In this document: positions 1 to 9,490 of the stretch, in pieces
Layout: each line of letters opens with the position of its first letter
Numbering within the stretch: the first letter of the stretch is position 1
Assembly (NCBI RefSeq): GCF_000317635.1
Contig: NC_019779.1
Span: forward strand, 3,906,001 to 3,970,000
Source of the DNA: Halothece sp. PCC 7418
GTDB lineage: Bacteria; Cyanobacteriota; Cyanobacteriia; Cyanobacteriales; Rubidibacteraceae
DNA: 64,000 nucleotides
Reading direction: 5' to 3'
The notes under the pieces: model-generated
Seen by the model: the letters and a program-made list of their open reading frames with translations, nothing else
Database searches by the model: none
What the model was told of the DNA's origin: nothing
Program-made: the position numbers and the translations under genes

Positions 1-521
1 GAGATGCTGTTAATAAAGCAGCGAAAATGGTGATTAACTATTGCCTTAATAAAGATATAGGAATCATCGTTTTCGGTTGGAATAAAGGTCAACGTCAAGG
101 AGTCAATATCGGACGAAAGAATAATCAAAACTTTGTACAAATTCCCACAGCTAAGTTAAAAAATCGGATTCAGCAGTTAGCAGAGGAACACGGTATTGAG
201 TTTGTAGAAACTGAAGAGTCTTATACCTCAAAAGCCTCGTTCTTAGACCGTGATTTGCTACCGACTTTTGGTGAAAAACCCGAAAGGTGGCAACCATCAG
301 GACAAAGAGTGACCAGAGGGTGCTATCAAGATTCAAAAGGAAGAATTGTAAATGCCGATGCAAACGCAGCAGCAAACATCCTCCGAAAAGTAGAGATACA
401 GCTAGGATTAGTCCTAGCCAAGGTCTGTAGAGCAGCTTTGAACCTGCCCCAGAGATTTTATCTTTGGAACTCCAAACGAAAAACGCGAAGCATTATGGCT
501 TTAGGAGGGGCTGTGTGCTGA
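1..521 (+). CDS. tnpB: TnpB, IS200/IS605 family RNA-guided nuclease, C-terminal part (5' cut by window edge)
   Basis: The reading frame is already open at base 3, before the first ATG at 27, so the gene begins upstream of the window. What is visible is the C-terminal half of a TnpB/OrfB transposon protein: the RuvC-II region with ETEESYTSKASFLDRD and the RuvC-III region with VNADANAAANILRKV. These carry the catalytic Glu and Asp of the RuvC-like nuclease. The usual CxxC zinc-finger pairs between these blocks are not evident; only one Cys (RGCYQD) is seen. TnpB proteins are omega-RNA-guided nucleases that help IS200/IS605 elements persist. The frame ends at 519-521 inside a structured right end. 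Whether the complete protein is functional cannot be judged from this window. Confidence 0.88.
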   Translation, partial: DAVNKAAKMVINYCLNKDIGIIVFGWNKGQRQGVNIGRKNNQNFVQIPTAKLKNRIQQLAEEHGIEFVETEESYTSKASFLDRDLLPTFGEKPERWQPSGQRVTRGCYQDSKGRIVNADANAAANILRKVEIQLGLVLAKVCRAALNLPQRFYLWNSKRKTRSIMALGGAVC

Positions 522-606
522 ATTCATTTCAGCACCCTGAAAGCCCCGTCTATCATGCGAAGCAACGTTTGGAATCCACGCGATTTTAATCCGTGGAGAG
601 TTCAAT
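505..606 (+). mobile_element. Right end of the IS200/IS605-type element with nested hairpins (possible omega-RNA 3' part)
   Basis: Straddling the tnpB stop is a two-level hairpin. An outer stem GGGGCT (507-512) pairs with AGCCCC (542-547), and an inner stem GTGCTGAA (515-522) pairs with TTCAGCAC (528-535). A second hairpin follows, CCACG...CGTGG at about 575-594, then GGAGAGTTCAA. The same outer stem with a different inner stem occurs in the relic at 8.9 kb, which supports selection on the fold. In this family the tnpB 3' end and right end encode the omega RNA, whose guide is the flanking sequence. The exact element boundary near 600 is inferred. Confidence 0.6.
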
Positions 607-612
607 CATCCT

Positions 613-2580
613 TTAACCGCCACGGAGTTTATCTAGAACACCGCGATCTTCTAAGGTGGAGGTATCCCCAGCGACCTCTTCGCCAGAAGCTAAATTTCGT
701 AAAAGACGGCGCATGATTTTGCCAGAGCGGGTTTTAGGCATAGCATCGGTAAAGCGAATTTCTCCTGGACGCGCGATCGCGCCAATTTCGTTGGCAACGT
801 GCTGTTTTAATTCTTGGGTCAAAGCATCACTCCCTTCATAATCACTTTCAAGGGTGACAAATGCAAAGACTTCTTCACCTTTCACCTCATCTTTACGTCC
901 GACAACAGCAGCTTCTGCAACGGCGGGATGAGAAACAAGCGCTGATTCCACTTCCATTGTTCCGAGGCGGTGTCCCGCGACATTAATGACATCATCAACA
1001 CGACCCATGACCCAGAAATAACCATCATCATCTTTCCGTGCGCCATCACCAGCAAAGTAGAAATATTGTCCATCTTTGGGCGCAATATGTTCCCAATAGG
1101 TGCGACGGAAGCGATCAGGATCTTTATAAACCGTCCGCATCATGCCAGGCCAAGGATGTTTAACCACGAGATATCCCCCTTCATTGGCTTTGATGGGATT
1201 GCCATCTAAATCAACAACATCCGCGAGAATGCCAGGAAAAGGTAAGGTTGCCGAACCAGGTTTAGTGGGAATTGCACCAGGAAGCGGTGTAATCATAAAG
1301 CCCCCAGTTTCCGTTTGCCACCACGTATCGACAATGGGGCATTTTTCCTTACCAATAATGCGGTGATACCACATCCAGGCTTCAGGGTTAATCGGTTCGC
1401 CCACTGTTCCTAATAATCGCAAGGAAGATAAATCGCGAGCGTTGGGATAATGTTCTCCCTGTTTGATAAACGCGCGAATTGCCGTGGGGGCGGTATAGAA
1501 AATGGTCACGCCATATTTTTCTACAATATCCCACATACAACCAGGATTAGACGGACGAGGTGCGCCTTCATACATGACTGTAGTTGCCCCATTAGAGAGG
1601 GGGCCATAGACAATGTAGCTGTGTCCAGTAATCCAGCCAACATCGGCAGTACACCAATAGACATCCGTGTCTTTCAGGTCAAAGGCAAATTTCAAAGTGG
1701 TATGGGTATAGAGATTATATCCAGCTGTGGTGTGAACAACCCCTTTCGGTTTGCCTGTTGTGCCAGAAGTGTAGAGAATGAAGAGCAGATCTTCACTATC
1801 CATCACTTCCGCCGGACAATTGGCGGAAACCCCTGCTTTGAGATCGTGCCACCAGTGATCGCGCCCTGGTTCCATCTGGACTTTTTCTTCGGTACGTTGC
1901 ACAACGAGGACATTTTCCACACTGGGCGCACCATTATTGGCAATGGCTTTATCCACTTCTGGTTTCAGGGAGACGACTTTATCTTTGCGGAAACCGCCAT
2001 CAGCAGTGATGACCAACTTTGCTTCTGCATCCACCAGACGAGTTTTGAGGGCTTCGGCACTAAAGCCACCAAAGACGACACTGTGAGGTGCACCAATTCT
2101 GGCACAGGCTAACATCGCGATCGCGGCTTCAGGAATCATGGGTAAATAAATCGCCACGCGATCGCCTTTTTGCACTCCCAACTGCTTCAAAACATTTGCC
2201 ATCAGACAAACTTCACGATGCAATTGGGCATAGGTATAGGTACGCGAGTCTCCTGGTTCTCCTTCCCAGATTAAAGCTGCTTTATTTTTGCGCCAAGTGC
2301 TGAGGTGGCGATCTAAACAGTTGTAGGAAATATTCAGTTTCCCACCGACAAACCATTTCGCAAAAGGGGGTTGCCAATCGAGGACTTGATTCCACTTTTC
2401 AAACCAATCCAGTTCTTGTTCAGCTAAATCAGCCCAGAATTGCTCTGGATTTTCCTTTGCTGCTGCATAGAGTTCTTCGTATTCCGCTTGACTTTTGATA
2501 TGCGCTTGTTCTGCAAATTCCTGAGAGGGAGAAAACAAACGTTTTTCTTCTAAGATCGATTCAATCGTAGGTTGTGACAT
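613..2580 (-). CDS. acs: Acetyl-CoA synthetase (acetate--CoA ligase, AMP-forming)
   Basis: Converts acetate, ATP and CoA to acetyl-CoA in the cytoplasm through an acetyl-AMP intermediate. The 655 residues match the usual length (about 650). The N-terminal ACAS domain is followed by the AMP-binding core with the P-loop-like [10 protein letters not shown] at residues 271-280, and by a small C-terminal domain with [11 protein letters not shown], whose Lys near residue 621 is the conserved catalytic and acetylation-regulated lysine. The gene is divergent from the GTPase gene across a 138-bp spacer (2581-2718) that must hold both promoters; I see no convincing operator there. The ATG at 2580 has only a weak ribosome binding site. 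It appears intact. Confidence 0.96.
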   Translation of the reverse strand: MSQPTIESILEEKRLFSPSQEFAEQAHIKSQAEYEELYAAAKENPEQFWADLAEQELDWFEKWNQVLDWQPPFAKWFVGGKLNISYNCLDRHLSTWRKNKAALIWEGEPGDSRTYTYAQLHREVCLMANVLKQLGVQKGDRVAIYLPMIPEAAIAMLACARIGAPHSVVFGGFSAEALKTRLVDAEAKLVITADGGFRKDKVVSLKPEVDKAIANNGAPSVENVLVVQRTEEKVQMEPGRDHWWHDLKAGVSANCPAEVMDSEDLLFILYTSGTTGKPKGVVHTTAGYNLYTHTTLKFAFDLKDTDVYWCTADVGWITGHSYIVYGPLSNGATTVMYEGAPRPSNPGCMWDIVEKYGVTIFYTAPTAIRAFIKQGEHYPNARDLSSLRLLGTVGEPINPEAWMWYHRIIGKEKCPIVDTWWQTETGGFMITPLPGAIPTKPGSATLPFPGILADVVDLDGNPIKANEGGYLVVKHPWPGMMRTVYKDPDRFRRTYWEHIAPKDGQYFYFAGDGARKDDDGYFWVMGRVDDVINVAGHRLGTMEVESALVSHPAVAEAAVVGRKDEVKGEEVFAFVTLESDYEGSDALTQELKQHVANEIGAIARPGEIRFTDAMPKTRSGKIMRRLLRNLASGEEVAGDTSTLEDRGVLDKLRGG

Positions 2581-2718
2581 TACTTTTGTAAAACAAGGAT
2601 TCGTTTTCCTTGATCAATTGTAGGCATCAATGTGTCCCAACTGGTTGATCCTGCAAGAAAAATCAACAGCTTATTATAGAATTGTGATTGGTTATCCCCA
2701 ACCCTCTTAGTTGTTGTA

Positions 2719-4086
2719 ATGACAGCAAATTCTTCTTCCCAGCAAACCCATCTTAACCAAGCCCGAGCCAGTCTCTCCCAAGCACTATCGTGGTATGGGA
2801 ACGCCCGTCGTCATGGTTCGTCTCCTCCCAATAGTGAACTGCAAGCAGCCGTCAAAGAAGACTTACAGAGTATCAAAGCAGCTTATGATAAGCTCGATGA
2901 AACTATAATTCGCATTGCTACTTTTGGCTTAGTGAGTCGAGGAAAGTCAGCGGTCATCAATGCGCTAGTGGGTAAAAAAGTGATGACCACAGGCCCGGTT
3001 CATGGCGTAACCCGGTGGCCCCAAACCATTCGTTGGACTCCCTCCAGTGGGAAAGTCCAAATTGAATTAATCGACACCCCTGGTTTAGATGAGGTAGAAG
3101 GGGAAGAACGGGCCCAAATGGCGCAAACGATCGCGCAACAAGCGGATTTAATTCTGTTTGTCGTCGCTGGAGATATCACCCGCACGGAGTATCAAGCCCT
3201 CTGTGAATTAAGACAAGCGAAAAAGCCCATTTTATTAGTTTTTAACAAAGTAGATCTCTATCCTGATAAAGATCGACAAGTGATTTACGAACAACTGCGG
3301 GAACTGGGAACGGGGAAAGAAGAGGAAGCCTTAGAACAACTGTTATCCCCCAGAGAAATTGTCATGGTTTCGGCGGAACCTGCACCGATGTATGTGCGGG
3401 TAGAGCAAGCCAATGGGGAAATTAGCTACGAACGGGAAGAACAGCCCCCGCAAGTGGAAGCCCTCAAGGAAGCCATTTTAGATATCTTAAACCGAGAAGG
3501 ACGATCGCTGCTGGCTTTAAATGCCCTCCTACAAGCGCAAACGGCTGAGACTCATCTCGCGGAAGAAACCATCTGCTTGCGTCAAGAAGAAGCAGAAACC
3601 TTGATTTGGGATTACGCCAGATATAAGGCGATCGCGGTTGCGGTTAATCCTATTGCCATTTTTGACCTCATCGGCGGAACATTTGCTGATTTGGCGTTAA
3701 TTCGGGGCTTAGCGAGACTTTATGGCTTACCCATGACCAGCTATGAAGCGGGGAAACTGTGGCGGAGGATTTTGATTAGTTCCGGAACCTTATTATTTGG
3801 TGAAATTGGCACCAGTGCCTTATTTGGTTTAGGGAAAAGCAGTGCTTTAATTGGAGCTAGTTGGGGCAGTCCTAGTGCAATTTTATCTTATGCGGGGTTA
3901 GCAGCCACTCAGGGCGCGATCGCGGGTTACGGGGCTTATACCGTCGGACAAGCAGCACAAGAATACTTGAAACAGGGCTGTAGTTGGGGCCCATTAGGTC
4001 CGAGTACGGTCATTAAAGATATTCTCTCGCAAGTCGATGGAGATACGATCATTTATCGCTTGAAGCAAGAGTTGAGTCATCATTAA
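2719..4086 (+). CDS. Era/dynamin-like GTPase with C-terminal hydrophobic DUF697-type domain
   Basis: A 455-residue GTP-binding protein. The G1 P-loop GLVSRGKS lies at residues 70-77, G3 DTPG at 119-122 and G4 NKVD at 176-179. The second half contains two long hydrophobic stretches of the DUF697 type (for example around residues 305-335 and 345-410), so a membrane-associated GTPase is likely. Homologues are widespread in cyanobacteria; their cellular role is not established, and roles in envelope or thylakoid membrane remodelling are speculation. It is divergent from acs and convergent with the Uma2 gene, with a MITE-like repeat between their 3' ends. Confidence 0.82.
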   Translation: MTANSSSQQTHLNQARASLSQALSWYGNARRHGSSPPNSELQAAVKEDLQSIKAAYDKLDETIIRIATFGLVSRGKSAVINALVGKKVMTTGPVHGVTRWPQTIRWTPSSGKVQIELIDTPGLDEVEGEERAQMAQTIAQQADLILFVVAGDITRTEYQALCELRQAKKPILLVFNKVDLYPDKDRQVIYEQLRELGTGKEEEALEQLLSPREIVMVSAEPAPMYVRVEQANGEISYEREEQPPQVEALKEAILDILNREGRSLLALNALLQAQTAETHLAEETICLRQEEAETLIWDYARYKAIAVAVNPIAIFDLIGGTFADLALIRGLARLYGLPMTSYEAGKLWRRILISSGTLLFGEIGTSALFGLGKSSALIGASWGSPSAILSYAGLAATQGAIAGYGAYTVGQAAQEYLKQGCSWGPLGPSTVIKDILSQVDGDTIIYRLKQELSHH

Positions 4087-4097
4087 GTCTTCAAAGG

Positions 4098-4259
4098 ATA
4101 TATAGCAGTTGTTACGCTTCTTGAGGTACATTCTAAATTTTGATTCTTTGTTCTTCGTTATTTGTTATTTGTTGGTTGTTAATCAATGAACCATGAACCA
4201 TGAACCATGAACGTCCACCGACTTGCCTTGTACCTCAACAGACTAAGAAACGCTATATC
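4098..4259. repeat. MITE-like repeat, copy 1 (imperfect terminal inverted repeats)
   Basis: The left end GATATATAGCAGTTGTTACG continues into CTTCTTGAGGTACA. The right end read in reverse (AGATATAGCGTTTCTTAG, then TGTTGAGGTACAA) is an imperfect inverted copy. The interior has four tandem ATGAACC heptamers and CCACCGACT. A related element with the same CTTCTTGAGGTACATTCT start and CCATCCACCGACT interior lies at 19277-19433. Both copies sit between convergent genes, and the right end supplies the last codons and stop of the minus-strand gene. It may act as a bidirectional terminator. No transposase is present. Confidence 0.65.
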
Positions 4260-4827
4260 TTGCTAATAACTCTGATACATTTGCACTAAAACTTGGTAAT
4301 AATGGGCTGGTTAAGGTGTCTTGTTCTGATAAAGTTTTCACGGGTTTGAGTATATTTTCTTCTTGTCGATAAATTGTAATTGCTCGATCGCGCCAGTCGC
4401 AAATCCAATATTCACGAACTCCCCGCTCAGAATACAAGTCTAATTTAATTTTGTTATCTCGTTTTTCATTACTTTTCCCTTCAGAAAGAACTTCGATAAT
4501 TAATTCAGGTGCAGAGACAAGATGACCTTTTTCATCGAGATAGTTTTCCAAGGTTTCTGTACTCGCCCAAACCACATCAGGAATCACATTATCAGCATCA
4601 GAGAAAATAATACCAGGACTAGTGACAACTTCGCCTAAGCCACTTGTGTTAGACCAGCTTTTGAGCGCAAATACAAGATTAGTACAAGTTTTCTGATGAT
4701 TCCAATGGGGCGCTCTGGTCACAAATAATTCTCCATTAATAATCTCATAGCGCAGCCATTCATCATAATCTAATGCTTCAAGATCGGCAGTCGTCCAGTG
4801 TTTAGATTTGTTGTGTATTACTTGCAT
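4243..4827 (-). CDS. Uma2-family putative restriction endonuclease-like protein
   Basis: Uma2 (DUF820) proteins share the PD-(D/E)xK nuclease fold and are hugely expanded in cyanobacteria; their substrates are mostly unknown. Visible family features are PDVVWAS, the ELIIEVLSE strand and KLDLYSERGVREYWICDW, which carry the acidic residues and Lys of the core. I place the start at the ATG at 4827 (MQVIHNKSKHW), because GAGAAG lies just upstream and family members begin this way. A longer frame back to 4860 reads through a HIP1 site and lacks a ribosome site. The last residues and stop derive from the end of the adjacent MITE-like repeat. Confidence 0.85.
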   Translation of the reverse strand: MQVIHNKSKHWTTADLEALDYDEWLRYEIINGELFVTRAPHWNHQKTCTNLVFALKSWSNTSGLGEVVTSPGIIFSDADNVIPDVVWASTETLENYLDEKGHLVSAPELIIEVLSEGKSNEKRDNKIKLDLYSERGVREYWICDWRDRAITIYRQEENILKPVKTLSEQDTLTSPLLPSFSANVSELLARYSVS

Positions 4828-5012
4828 TTTCTTCTCTCGCGATCGCGCTACCTCTGACATTTTATGCTATTGATCATAACAATAAGCTCCTAGAAAACTC
4901 GATTGTGATCATAATACCATTTTGGAAAAGTAAAGTTACAGTAGTCGTAGGGTGGGCATGGCAAACCCGACAAGGTAAGCACTATTTTTTAAATTCGGAG
5001 GAGAAAAAACTA

Positions 5013-5066
5013 ATGGAATGTCCATCTTGTCAAGGAAAAATGCAATGGAAAACTGTTTTACATTAG
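5013..5066 (+). pseudogene. 17-residue zinc-ribbon-like micro-ORF or remnant
   Basis: A strong ribosome site (GGAGGAG, about 9 bases upstream) precedes ATG 5013 and the peptide MECPSCQGKMQWKTVLH, which then meets a stop. The CPxC start resembles the first zinc knuckle of YgiT/MqsA-type or zinc-ribbon proteins. The sequence after the stop turns into heptamer-type repeat DNA (GTCATTCG, GGTCACTGATTACT), so it reads best as the beginning of a gene cut off by repeat insertion. It could also be a genuine micro-protein. Confidence 0.3.
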
Positions 5067-5124
5067 TCATTCGTTCTTTGTTCTTTGGTCACTGATTACT
5101 GGTCACTACTAACTGCTAACTGTC

Positions 5125-7254
5125 ATGTCTGAATTGGAAACTGCCTTAAAACAATACTTTGGTTATGAAACATTTCGCCCTGGACAAAAGGCGATTATTG
5201 AAGCAGTTTATCAGCAACGAGATGTGTTAGCGGTGATGCCCACAGGTGGCGGGAAATCCTTGTGTTATCAGCTTCCTGCTTTGCTGAAACCTGGGTTAGC
5301 GGTGGTGGTTTCGCCGTTGATTGCGCTGATGCAGGATCAAGTGGAAACCTTACAAAAAAATGGCATTGCTGCGACCTTTTTAAATAGTAGTTTAACCGCA
5401 GAGGAAGCGCGATCGCGCCGTCTTTCTATTCTAAATGGAGAAATGAAACTCCTCTATCTTGCCCCTGAAAAATTAGTGAGTCCAGCAAGTAAAACCTTCC
5501 TACAAGCGGTTCAAGAAAAGCATGGATTATCCCTTTTTGCCATCGATGAAGCCCACTGTATTTCCGAATGGGGACATGATTTCCGACCCGAATATCGCCA
5601 GTTAAAAACCTTACGATCTCTCTTTCCAAAAATCCCGATGATCGCGCTAACGGCAACCGCAACTGAGCGTGTTCGCAGTGACATTATTCATCAGCTTACT
5701 TTAGATCAACCGAAAGTTCAAATTACCAGCTTTGATCGCCCCAATTTATATTACGAAGTCCAACCGAAACAACGACAACATTATAATCAACTCTTCAAAT
5801 TTATTCGTCATCAAACGGGGTCTGGAATTGTCTATTGTCTTAGCCGTCGTCGCGTGGAAGAAGTTGCCTTTCGTCTGAAAAAAGATGGGATTTCTGCACT
5901 CCCTTATCATGCGGGAATGAGTGATGGCAATCGCAGTGATTATCAAACCCGTTTCTTAAGAGATGATGTGCAAGTGATGGTAGCAACCATTGCCTTTGGC
6001 ATGGGTATTGATAAACCTGATATTCGCTTTGTGGTTCATTATGATTTACCGCGAAATTTAGAGAATTACTATCAAGAAGCGGGACGCGCTGGGAGAGATA
6101 GTGAACCCGCCCAATGTTTGCTTTTATTTGGGGCAAAAGATATCCATACCATTGAATATTTTATCTCCCAAAAAGAAGATGAAAAATCCCAACGTCTAGC
6201 CAGACAACAACTGCGAAAAGTCATTGATTATGCAGAAGGAACAGACTGTCGGCGCACCATTCAACTCAGTTATTTTGGCGAACATTTTGCAGGAAATTGT
6301 GGGAACTGTGATAATTGTTTAAACCCGAAACCCATTGAAGATTGGACGATTGAAGCCCAGAAATTTTTATCTTGTGTTGCCCGTTGTCGAGAACGATTTG
6401 GCATGAGTCATATTATTGATATTTTACGAGGTTCTAAGAATAAAAAAATTGAGCAAAACGGACACCATTTACTCTCAACTTATGGCATTGGCAAAGATAA
6501 AACCGTAGAAGAATGGCGAAACTTAGCGCGATCGCTGCTGCATCAAGGTTTCCTCGCTGAAACTACAGATGGTTATCGCGTTTTGAAATTAAATCAGCGC
6601 AGTTGGGAAATTTTACGCCAAAAACGCACCGTTTATATTGCCGTTCTTCCCTCTTCCCAAAAGAGAAAAAGTCATAATACTCTCGATATTGAAACGCAGC
6701 AATTACTGATCCGACTGCGTAAGAAACGGAAGTGGCTTGCCGATACACAAAGCACCGCCCCCTATATGATCTTTTCTGATCAAGCCTTAAGAGAAATGGC
6801 ACAAATTAAACCCAAACATTTGGATCAACTAGCTGATTTTTCTGGAGTAACAGAACATAAACTGCATCAATATGGAGAGGCGTTTATTTCGGAAATTCGA
6901 TCTTTTTTACAAGAAAAACGCTTACCGATTCCTGTTCCTTCGCAAACCAAAATGAAAACGCTTCGTCTCGCCCAACAAGGATATAGTATCGAAGATATTG
7001 CTGAAACGAGAGGAATGAGAACCAGCACCATTAATGATCATTTATGTGAACTCATTGAAATGAATCAGCCTGTAAAATTAGAACAATTTGTTCCCGAATC
7101 GGATCAAAAAGTGATTTGGCAAGTGATTAATCAAGTGGGGGATGATTCGTTAAAAACGATTCGAGAAGCACTCGGAGAAGAATACAGTTACGAACAAATT
7201 AAACTCGTGCGGGCGTGGTGGCGACGGGAAAATAATCAATCAGTATCCAGATGA
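5125..7254 (+). CDS. recQ: ATP-dependent DNA helicase RecQ
   Basis: A 3'-5' DNA helicase of recombination and repair. The superfamily 2 core has Walker A MPTGGGKSLCYQLP (residues 38-51), the DEAH box at 141-144 followed by CISEWGHDFRPEY, and motif VI YYQEAGRAGRD. The zinc-binding RQC region follows, with Cys residues in GTDCRR and NCGNCDNC. An HRDC domain lies around residues 540-605 and an extra C-terminal helix-turn-helix segment (GYSIEDIAETRGMRTSTIND) around 620-660. At 709 residues it has the full length for the family. The ATG at 5125 follows repeat-rich DNA with no clear ribosome site. Its 3' end overlaps the convergent sipA gene by 19 bp. Confidence 0.96.
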   Translation: MSELETALKQYFGYETFRPGQKAIIEAVYQQRDVLAVMPTGGGKSLCYQLPALLKPGLAVVVSPLIALMQDQVETLQKNGIAATFLNSSLTAEEARSRRLSILNGEMKLLYLAPEKLVSPASKTFLQAVQEKHGLSLFAIDEAHCISEWGHDFRPEYRQLKTLRSLFPKIPMIALTATATERVRSDIIHQLTLDQPKVQITSFDRPNLYYEVQPKQRQHYNQLFKFIRHQTGSGIVYCLSRRRVEEVAFRLKKDGISALPYHAGMSDGNRSDYQTRFLRDDVQVMVATIAFGMGIDKPDIRFVVHYDLPRNLENYYQEAGRAGRDSEPAQCLLLFGAKDIHTIEYFISQKEDEKSQRLARQQLRKVIDYAEGTDCRRTIQLSYFGEHFAGNCGNCDNCLNPKPIEDWTIEAQKFLSCVARCRERFGMSHIIDILRGSKNKKIEQNGHHLLSTYGIGKDKTVEEWRNLARSLLHQGFLAETTDGYRVLKLNQRSWEILRQKRTVYIAVLPSSQKRKSHNTLDIETQQLLIRLRKKRKWLADTQSTAPYMIFSDQALREMAQIKPKHLDQLADFSGVTEHKLHQYGEAFISEIRSFLQEKRLPIPVPSQTKMKTLRLAQQGYSIEDIAETRGMRTSTINDHLCELIEMNQPVKLEQFVPESDQKVIWQVINQVGDDSLKTIREALGEEYSYEQIKLVRAWWRRENNQSVSR

Positions 7255-7505
7255 GACTCAACATGAGAAGCACTTTCATCTGTGTTTACAGATTGTAAGT
7301 AACGACTTTCTAATAAAAATGCTCCTTTATTAAACCGAACAGCCCAATAATCTCCTGGACGACGGTCTAAAATCGTTCCTTCTTCTCCCACTTTTACCAC
7401 ATTTGGCGGGCGCAACATGGGCATCGGTTCCGCTGTTTTGATATAGGGTGGTGAATCTATCAATTTAACTTTATCACCGACAGAAAAGGTTTTGTCAGTT
7501 GTCAT
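7236..7505 (-). CDS. sipA: SipA-like regulatory protein (DUF3148)
   Basis: An 89-residue protein with the features of the cyanobacterial SipA/DUF3148 family: PPYIKTAEPMPMLRPP, then GEEGTILDRRPGDYWAVRF and KGAFLLESRYL. SipA binds the sensor histidine kinase NblS (Hik33) and modulates its activity in the high-light and nutrient stress response; that role is known from Synechococcus and is inferred here by homology. The fold is an SH3-like barrel. The 3' end overlaps convergent recQ by 19 bp, so the two transcripts must overlap in antisense. Confidence 0.85.
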   Translation of the reverse strand: MTTDKTFSVGDKVKLIDSPPYIKTAEPMPMLRPPNVVKVGEEGTILDRRPGDYWAVRFNKGAFLLESRYLQSVNTDESASHVESHLDTD

Positions 7506-7708
7506 TGGTCATTCGTCCTTAGTCATTACTGTAGAAAACGTAGGTTGGGTTGAGGTAACGAAACCCAACACCAGCAATAGTCTGTTTTGATGTAATGTTT
7601 GGTCATTGGTCATTGGTCATTAGTCCTTCGTTCTTTTTCATCCCGATAATCCCCCGTTCGCCCCCCTTGGTAAGGGGGGTTGGGGGGATCGGTACAAGTT
7701 ACTGTTCC
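7506..7708. repeat. Composite of short dispersed repeats between sipA and the chelatase gene
   Basis: Upstream of sipA are three kinds of repeat. Heptamer runs of the GGTCATT/AGTCATT type lie at 7499-7528 and 7599-7625. A segment starting AACGTAGGTTGGGTTGAGG (7537-7574) recurs inverted at about 23826-23882. A perfect hairpin CCCCCCTT-ggt-AAGGGGGG lies at 7661-7679, and a related hairpin sits in the MITE at 54.75 kb. The G/C hairpin could end transcription coming from the right. No gene is seen. Confidence 0.6.
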
Positions 7709-8728
7709 CTAGGGGGCTTGCCAAATTTTATTATGATATTGTTCCACATCTGCATAGGGATCAACAGGTTCATGGTTATGGTCATGGTCGTGATGATGGT
7801 GGTGGTGATGTCCATGATCATGGCTGTGTCCGTGACCTGCGTTTCCATTCCCTGCTGCAAGACGGAACTTACACATTTCACAATTCATTTTAACTTCCCC
7901 AGTTTGGGTTTCAATTTCCCGTTCTCTCAAGACTTGTAAGAGATTGGGATGAATTCCCATTTCGGGTAAACAAGTCATGGAAATATCAGGATATTGTTCT
8001 TGTTGCTGGGCGGTAATATCAAAGATTTTCTTCACTAAAACGCCAGTAAACAAGAAATAAGGCAAGACAATAATCCGTTTTGGCTGATAAAAACGAGCGC
8101 GATTAAATCCTTCTTCGAGGCGGGGATGGGTAATGCCAATGAAACAGGTTTCTACTGTTTTATAACCACTTCCTTCCCACACCATGCGGGCGAGTTTGCA
8201 AACATCGCCATTGGCATCAGGGTCACTCGAACCCCGTCCCACAAAGAGTAAAACGGTTTCAGAACGAGGGATATTGTGAGGATTATTTTCGGGTAAATCT
8301 AATTCCGCAAGCCGATCGCGCCACAGGTCTAAAATACTCGGCGTAATGCCAAAGTGTCGCCCATAATTAAAAGTAATACCAGGATGATTTTCTCGGGCGC
8401 GGTCTAATTCATTGGTGACATCAAATTTGTTATGTCTAGCTGCGAATAACAAAATTGGTAATGCAGAAAAGTCAGTGTAGCCCTGTTTTACGGCTTGTTC
8501 GACTCCTTCGGCGATGGTGGGGGTTGTTAATTCCAAGAAACAAGGAATGACAGGACGAGACTGATCTAACTGCTGGTAAGCATCAGCGAAATCAATAAAA
8601 GTTTGTCGCCCTTGTTCGTCTTTTGTGCCATGACCGATCAACAACAAGGGACGCTGTTTTGGTAACGGGGGTAATTCAATTTTAGTTTGCTGGGTGGATG
8701 GTGAATAAACGATTTGGGTCAAAATCAA
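7709..8728 (-). CDS. cbiX: CbiX/SirB-type sirohydrochlorin chelatase with His-rich tail
   Basis: Inserts a metal (Co2+ or Fe2+) into sirohydrochlorin on the way to cobalamin or siroheme. The 339 residues contain two CbiX-type halves. [12 protein letters not shown] carries the metal-binding His, the [16 protein letters not shown] segment the second one, and [15 protein letters not shown] starts the second half. The C-terminal region has [11 protein letters not shown], a possible metal or Fe-S ligand motif, and then a run of His/Asp/Gly ([19 protein letters not shown]), a probable metal store. Whether it makes cobalt- or iron-sirohydrochlorin cannot be decided from sequence alone. It seems to be transcribed alone. 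Confidence 0.85.
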   Translation of the reverse strand: MILTQIVYSPSTQQTKIELPPLPKQRPLLLIGHGTKDEQGRQTFIDFADAYQQLDQSRPVIPCFLELTTPTIAEGVEQAVKQGYTDFSALPILLFAARHNKFDVTNELDRARENHPGITFNYGRHFGITPSILDLWRDRLAELDLPENNPHNIPRSETVLLFVGRGSSDPDANGDVCKLARMVWEGSGYKTVETCFIGITHPRLEEGFNRARFYQPKRIIVLPYFLFTGVLVKKIFDITAQQQEQYPDISMTCLPEMGIHPNLLQVLREREIETQTGEVKMNCEMCKFRLAAGNGNAGHGHSHDHGHHHHHHHDHDHNHEPVDPYADVEQYHNKIWQAP

Positions 8729-8904
8729 AACTCCTTGCTCGCTAATTCGATTGTAAGCAAGTCATCCCAACTCGGTGGATAACTTGGGTGATCAATGCCC
8801 TGCTATCTTAACGGATTTTTCGATAAGTAGAAATGCTGGGGAGGGGGAATCAGTGACCAGTGATCAGTGACCAGTTACGAACTTTCTATCTTAAATGGCG
8901 CGAG

Positions 8905-9365
8905 AGGACTCCCGTTATAATCTCCCAAGAGATTTAACGGGTAGACGGGGCTTTCAAGGGGGCGAATGCGATTCGCCCCACAGCCCCTCATGAATCGCGC
9001 CCAACAAAAAAAAGTCTGTGTTTGACATCCTTAATTGTGTTAAATTGTGATAGCATGGAAGAAGCGGTAGTGCGCGTAAGATATTCAGGGACTGACCTCC
9101 CCAAGAGAGTACCTCGCGACAAATATCACCCTTGAAAATGTAATGGTGACGGGTCTCGACCAACTTGAAGCTGTGAAGTGCAAGGTCATCACAACAAACA
9201 TAAAGATTCAAATCCTTCTGCGGTCGGACGGCTCGTGGAAGTAAAACTAAAATGCTTGTGGATTCGGTCTGACGGGGATGGTTTCATTTTTGAGACTGTC
9301 TAGTTAAGTGGAGTAGAAGCAAGAATCTCCCGTTATAATCTTTGATTTAACGGGAGAGCGTCAAT
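8905..9365. mobile_element. Decayed IS200/IS605-type element(s), two hairpin ends in opposite orientation
   Basis: Within this gene-free stretch (8729-9490) the left edge has a perfect-type hairpin CCCGTTA...TAACGGG at 8911-8941. Next to it is a nested fold, outer GGGGCT (8947-8952)/AGCCCC (8982-8987) and inner GGGGCGAAT (8959-8967)/ATTCGCCCC (8971-8979). This is the same architecture as the tnpB right end at 505-547, but reading on the minus strand. The right edge has CTCCCGTTA/TAACGGGAG (9327-9356) followed by GAGCGTCAA, reading on the plus strand. The interior reads only as short broken frames (minus 8954-9211; traces of a TnpB-like C-terminus near 9260-9320). No functional transposase remains. 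Heptamer-type GTGACCAGT repeats flank it at 8851-8875. Confidence 0.55.
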
Positions 9366-9490
9366 GCCTATTGCCTAGGTGAAGCCTGATTAAGCTCATG
9401 TACATTTAACTTGGGATGATTCAGCGACCAAGATGGTCGCACTGCAATGGTTTTGTAATTCCTGATGTTTTGATTTAAATGCGTAACAGC

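Noticed and set aside
1450-2112. 220-codon open frame antisense to acs
   Set aside because: Lies wholly inside acs on the opposite strand, has no family features and follows from the codon pattern of acs.
5746-6136. Minus-strand frames inside recQ
   Set aside because: No family features; explained by recQ codon usage.
9190-9235. tRNA-like T-loop string (ATTCAAATCCTT)
   Set aside because: No acceptor, D or anticodon stems can be formed around it.
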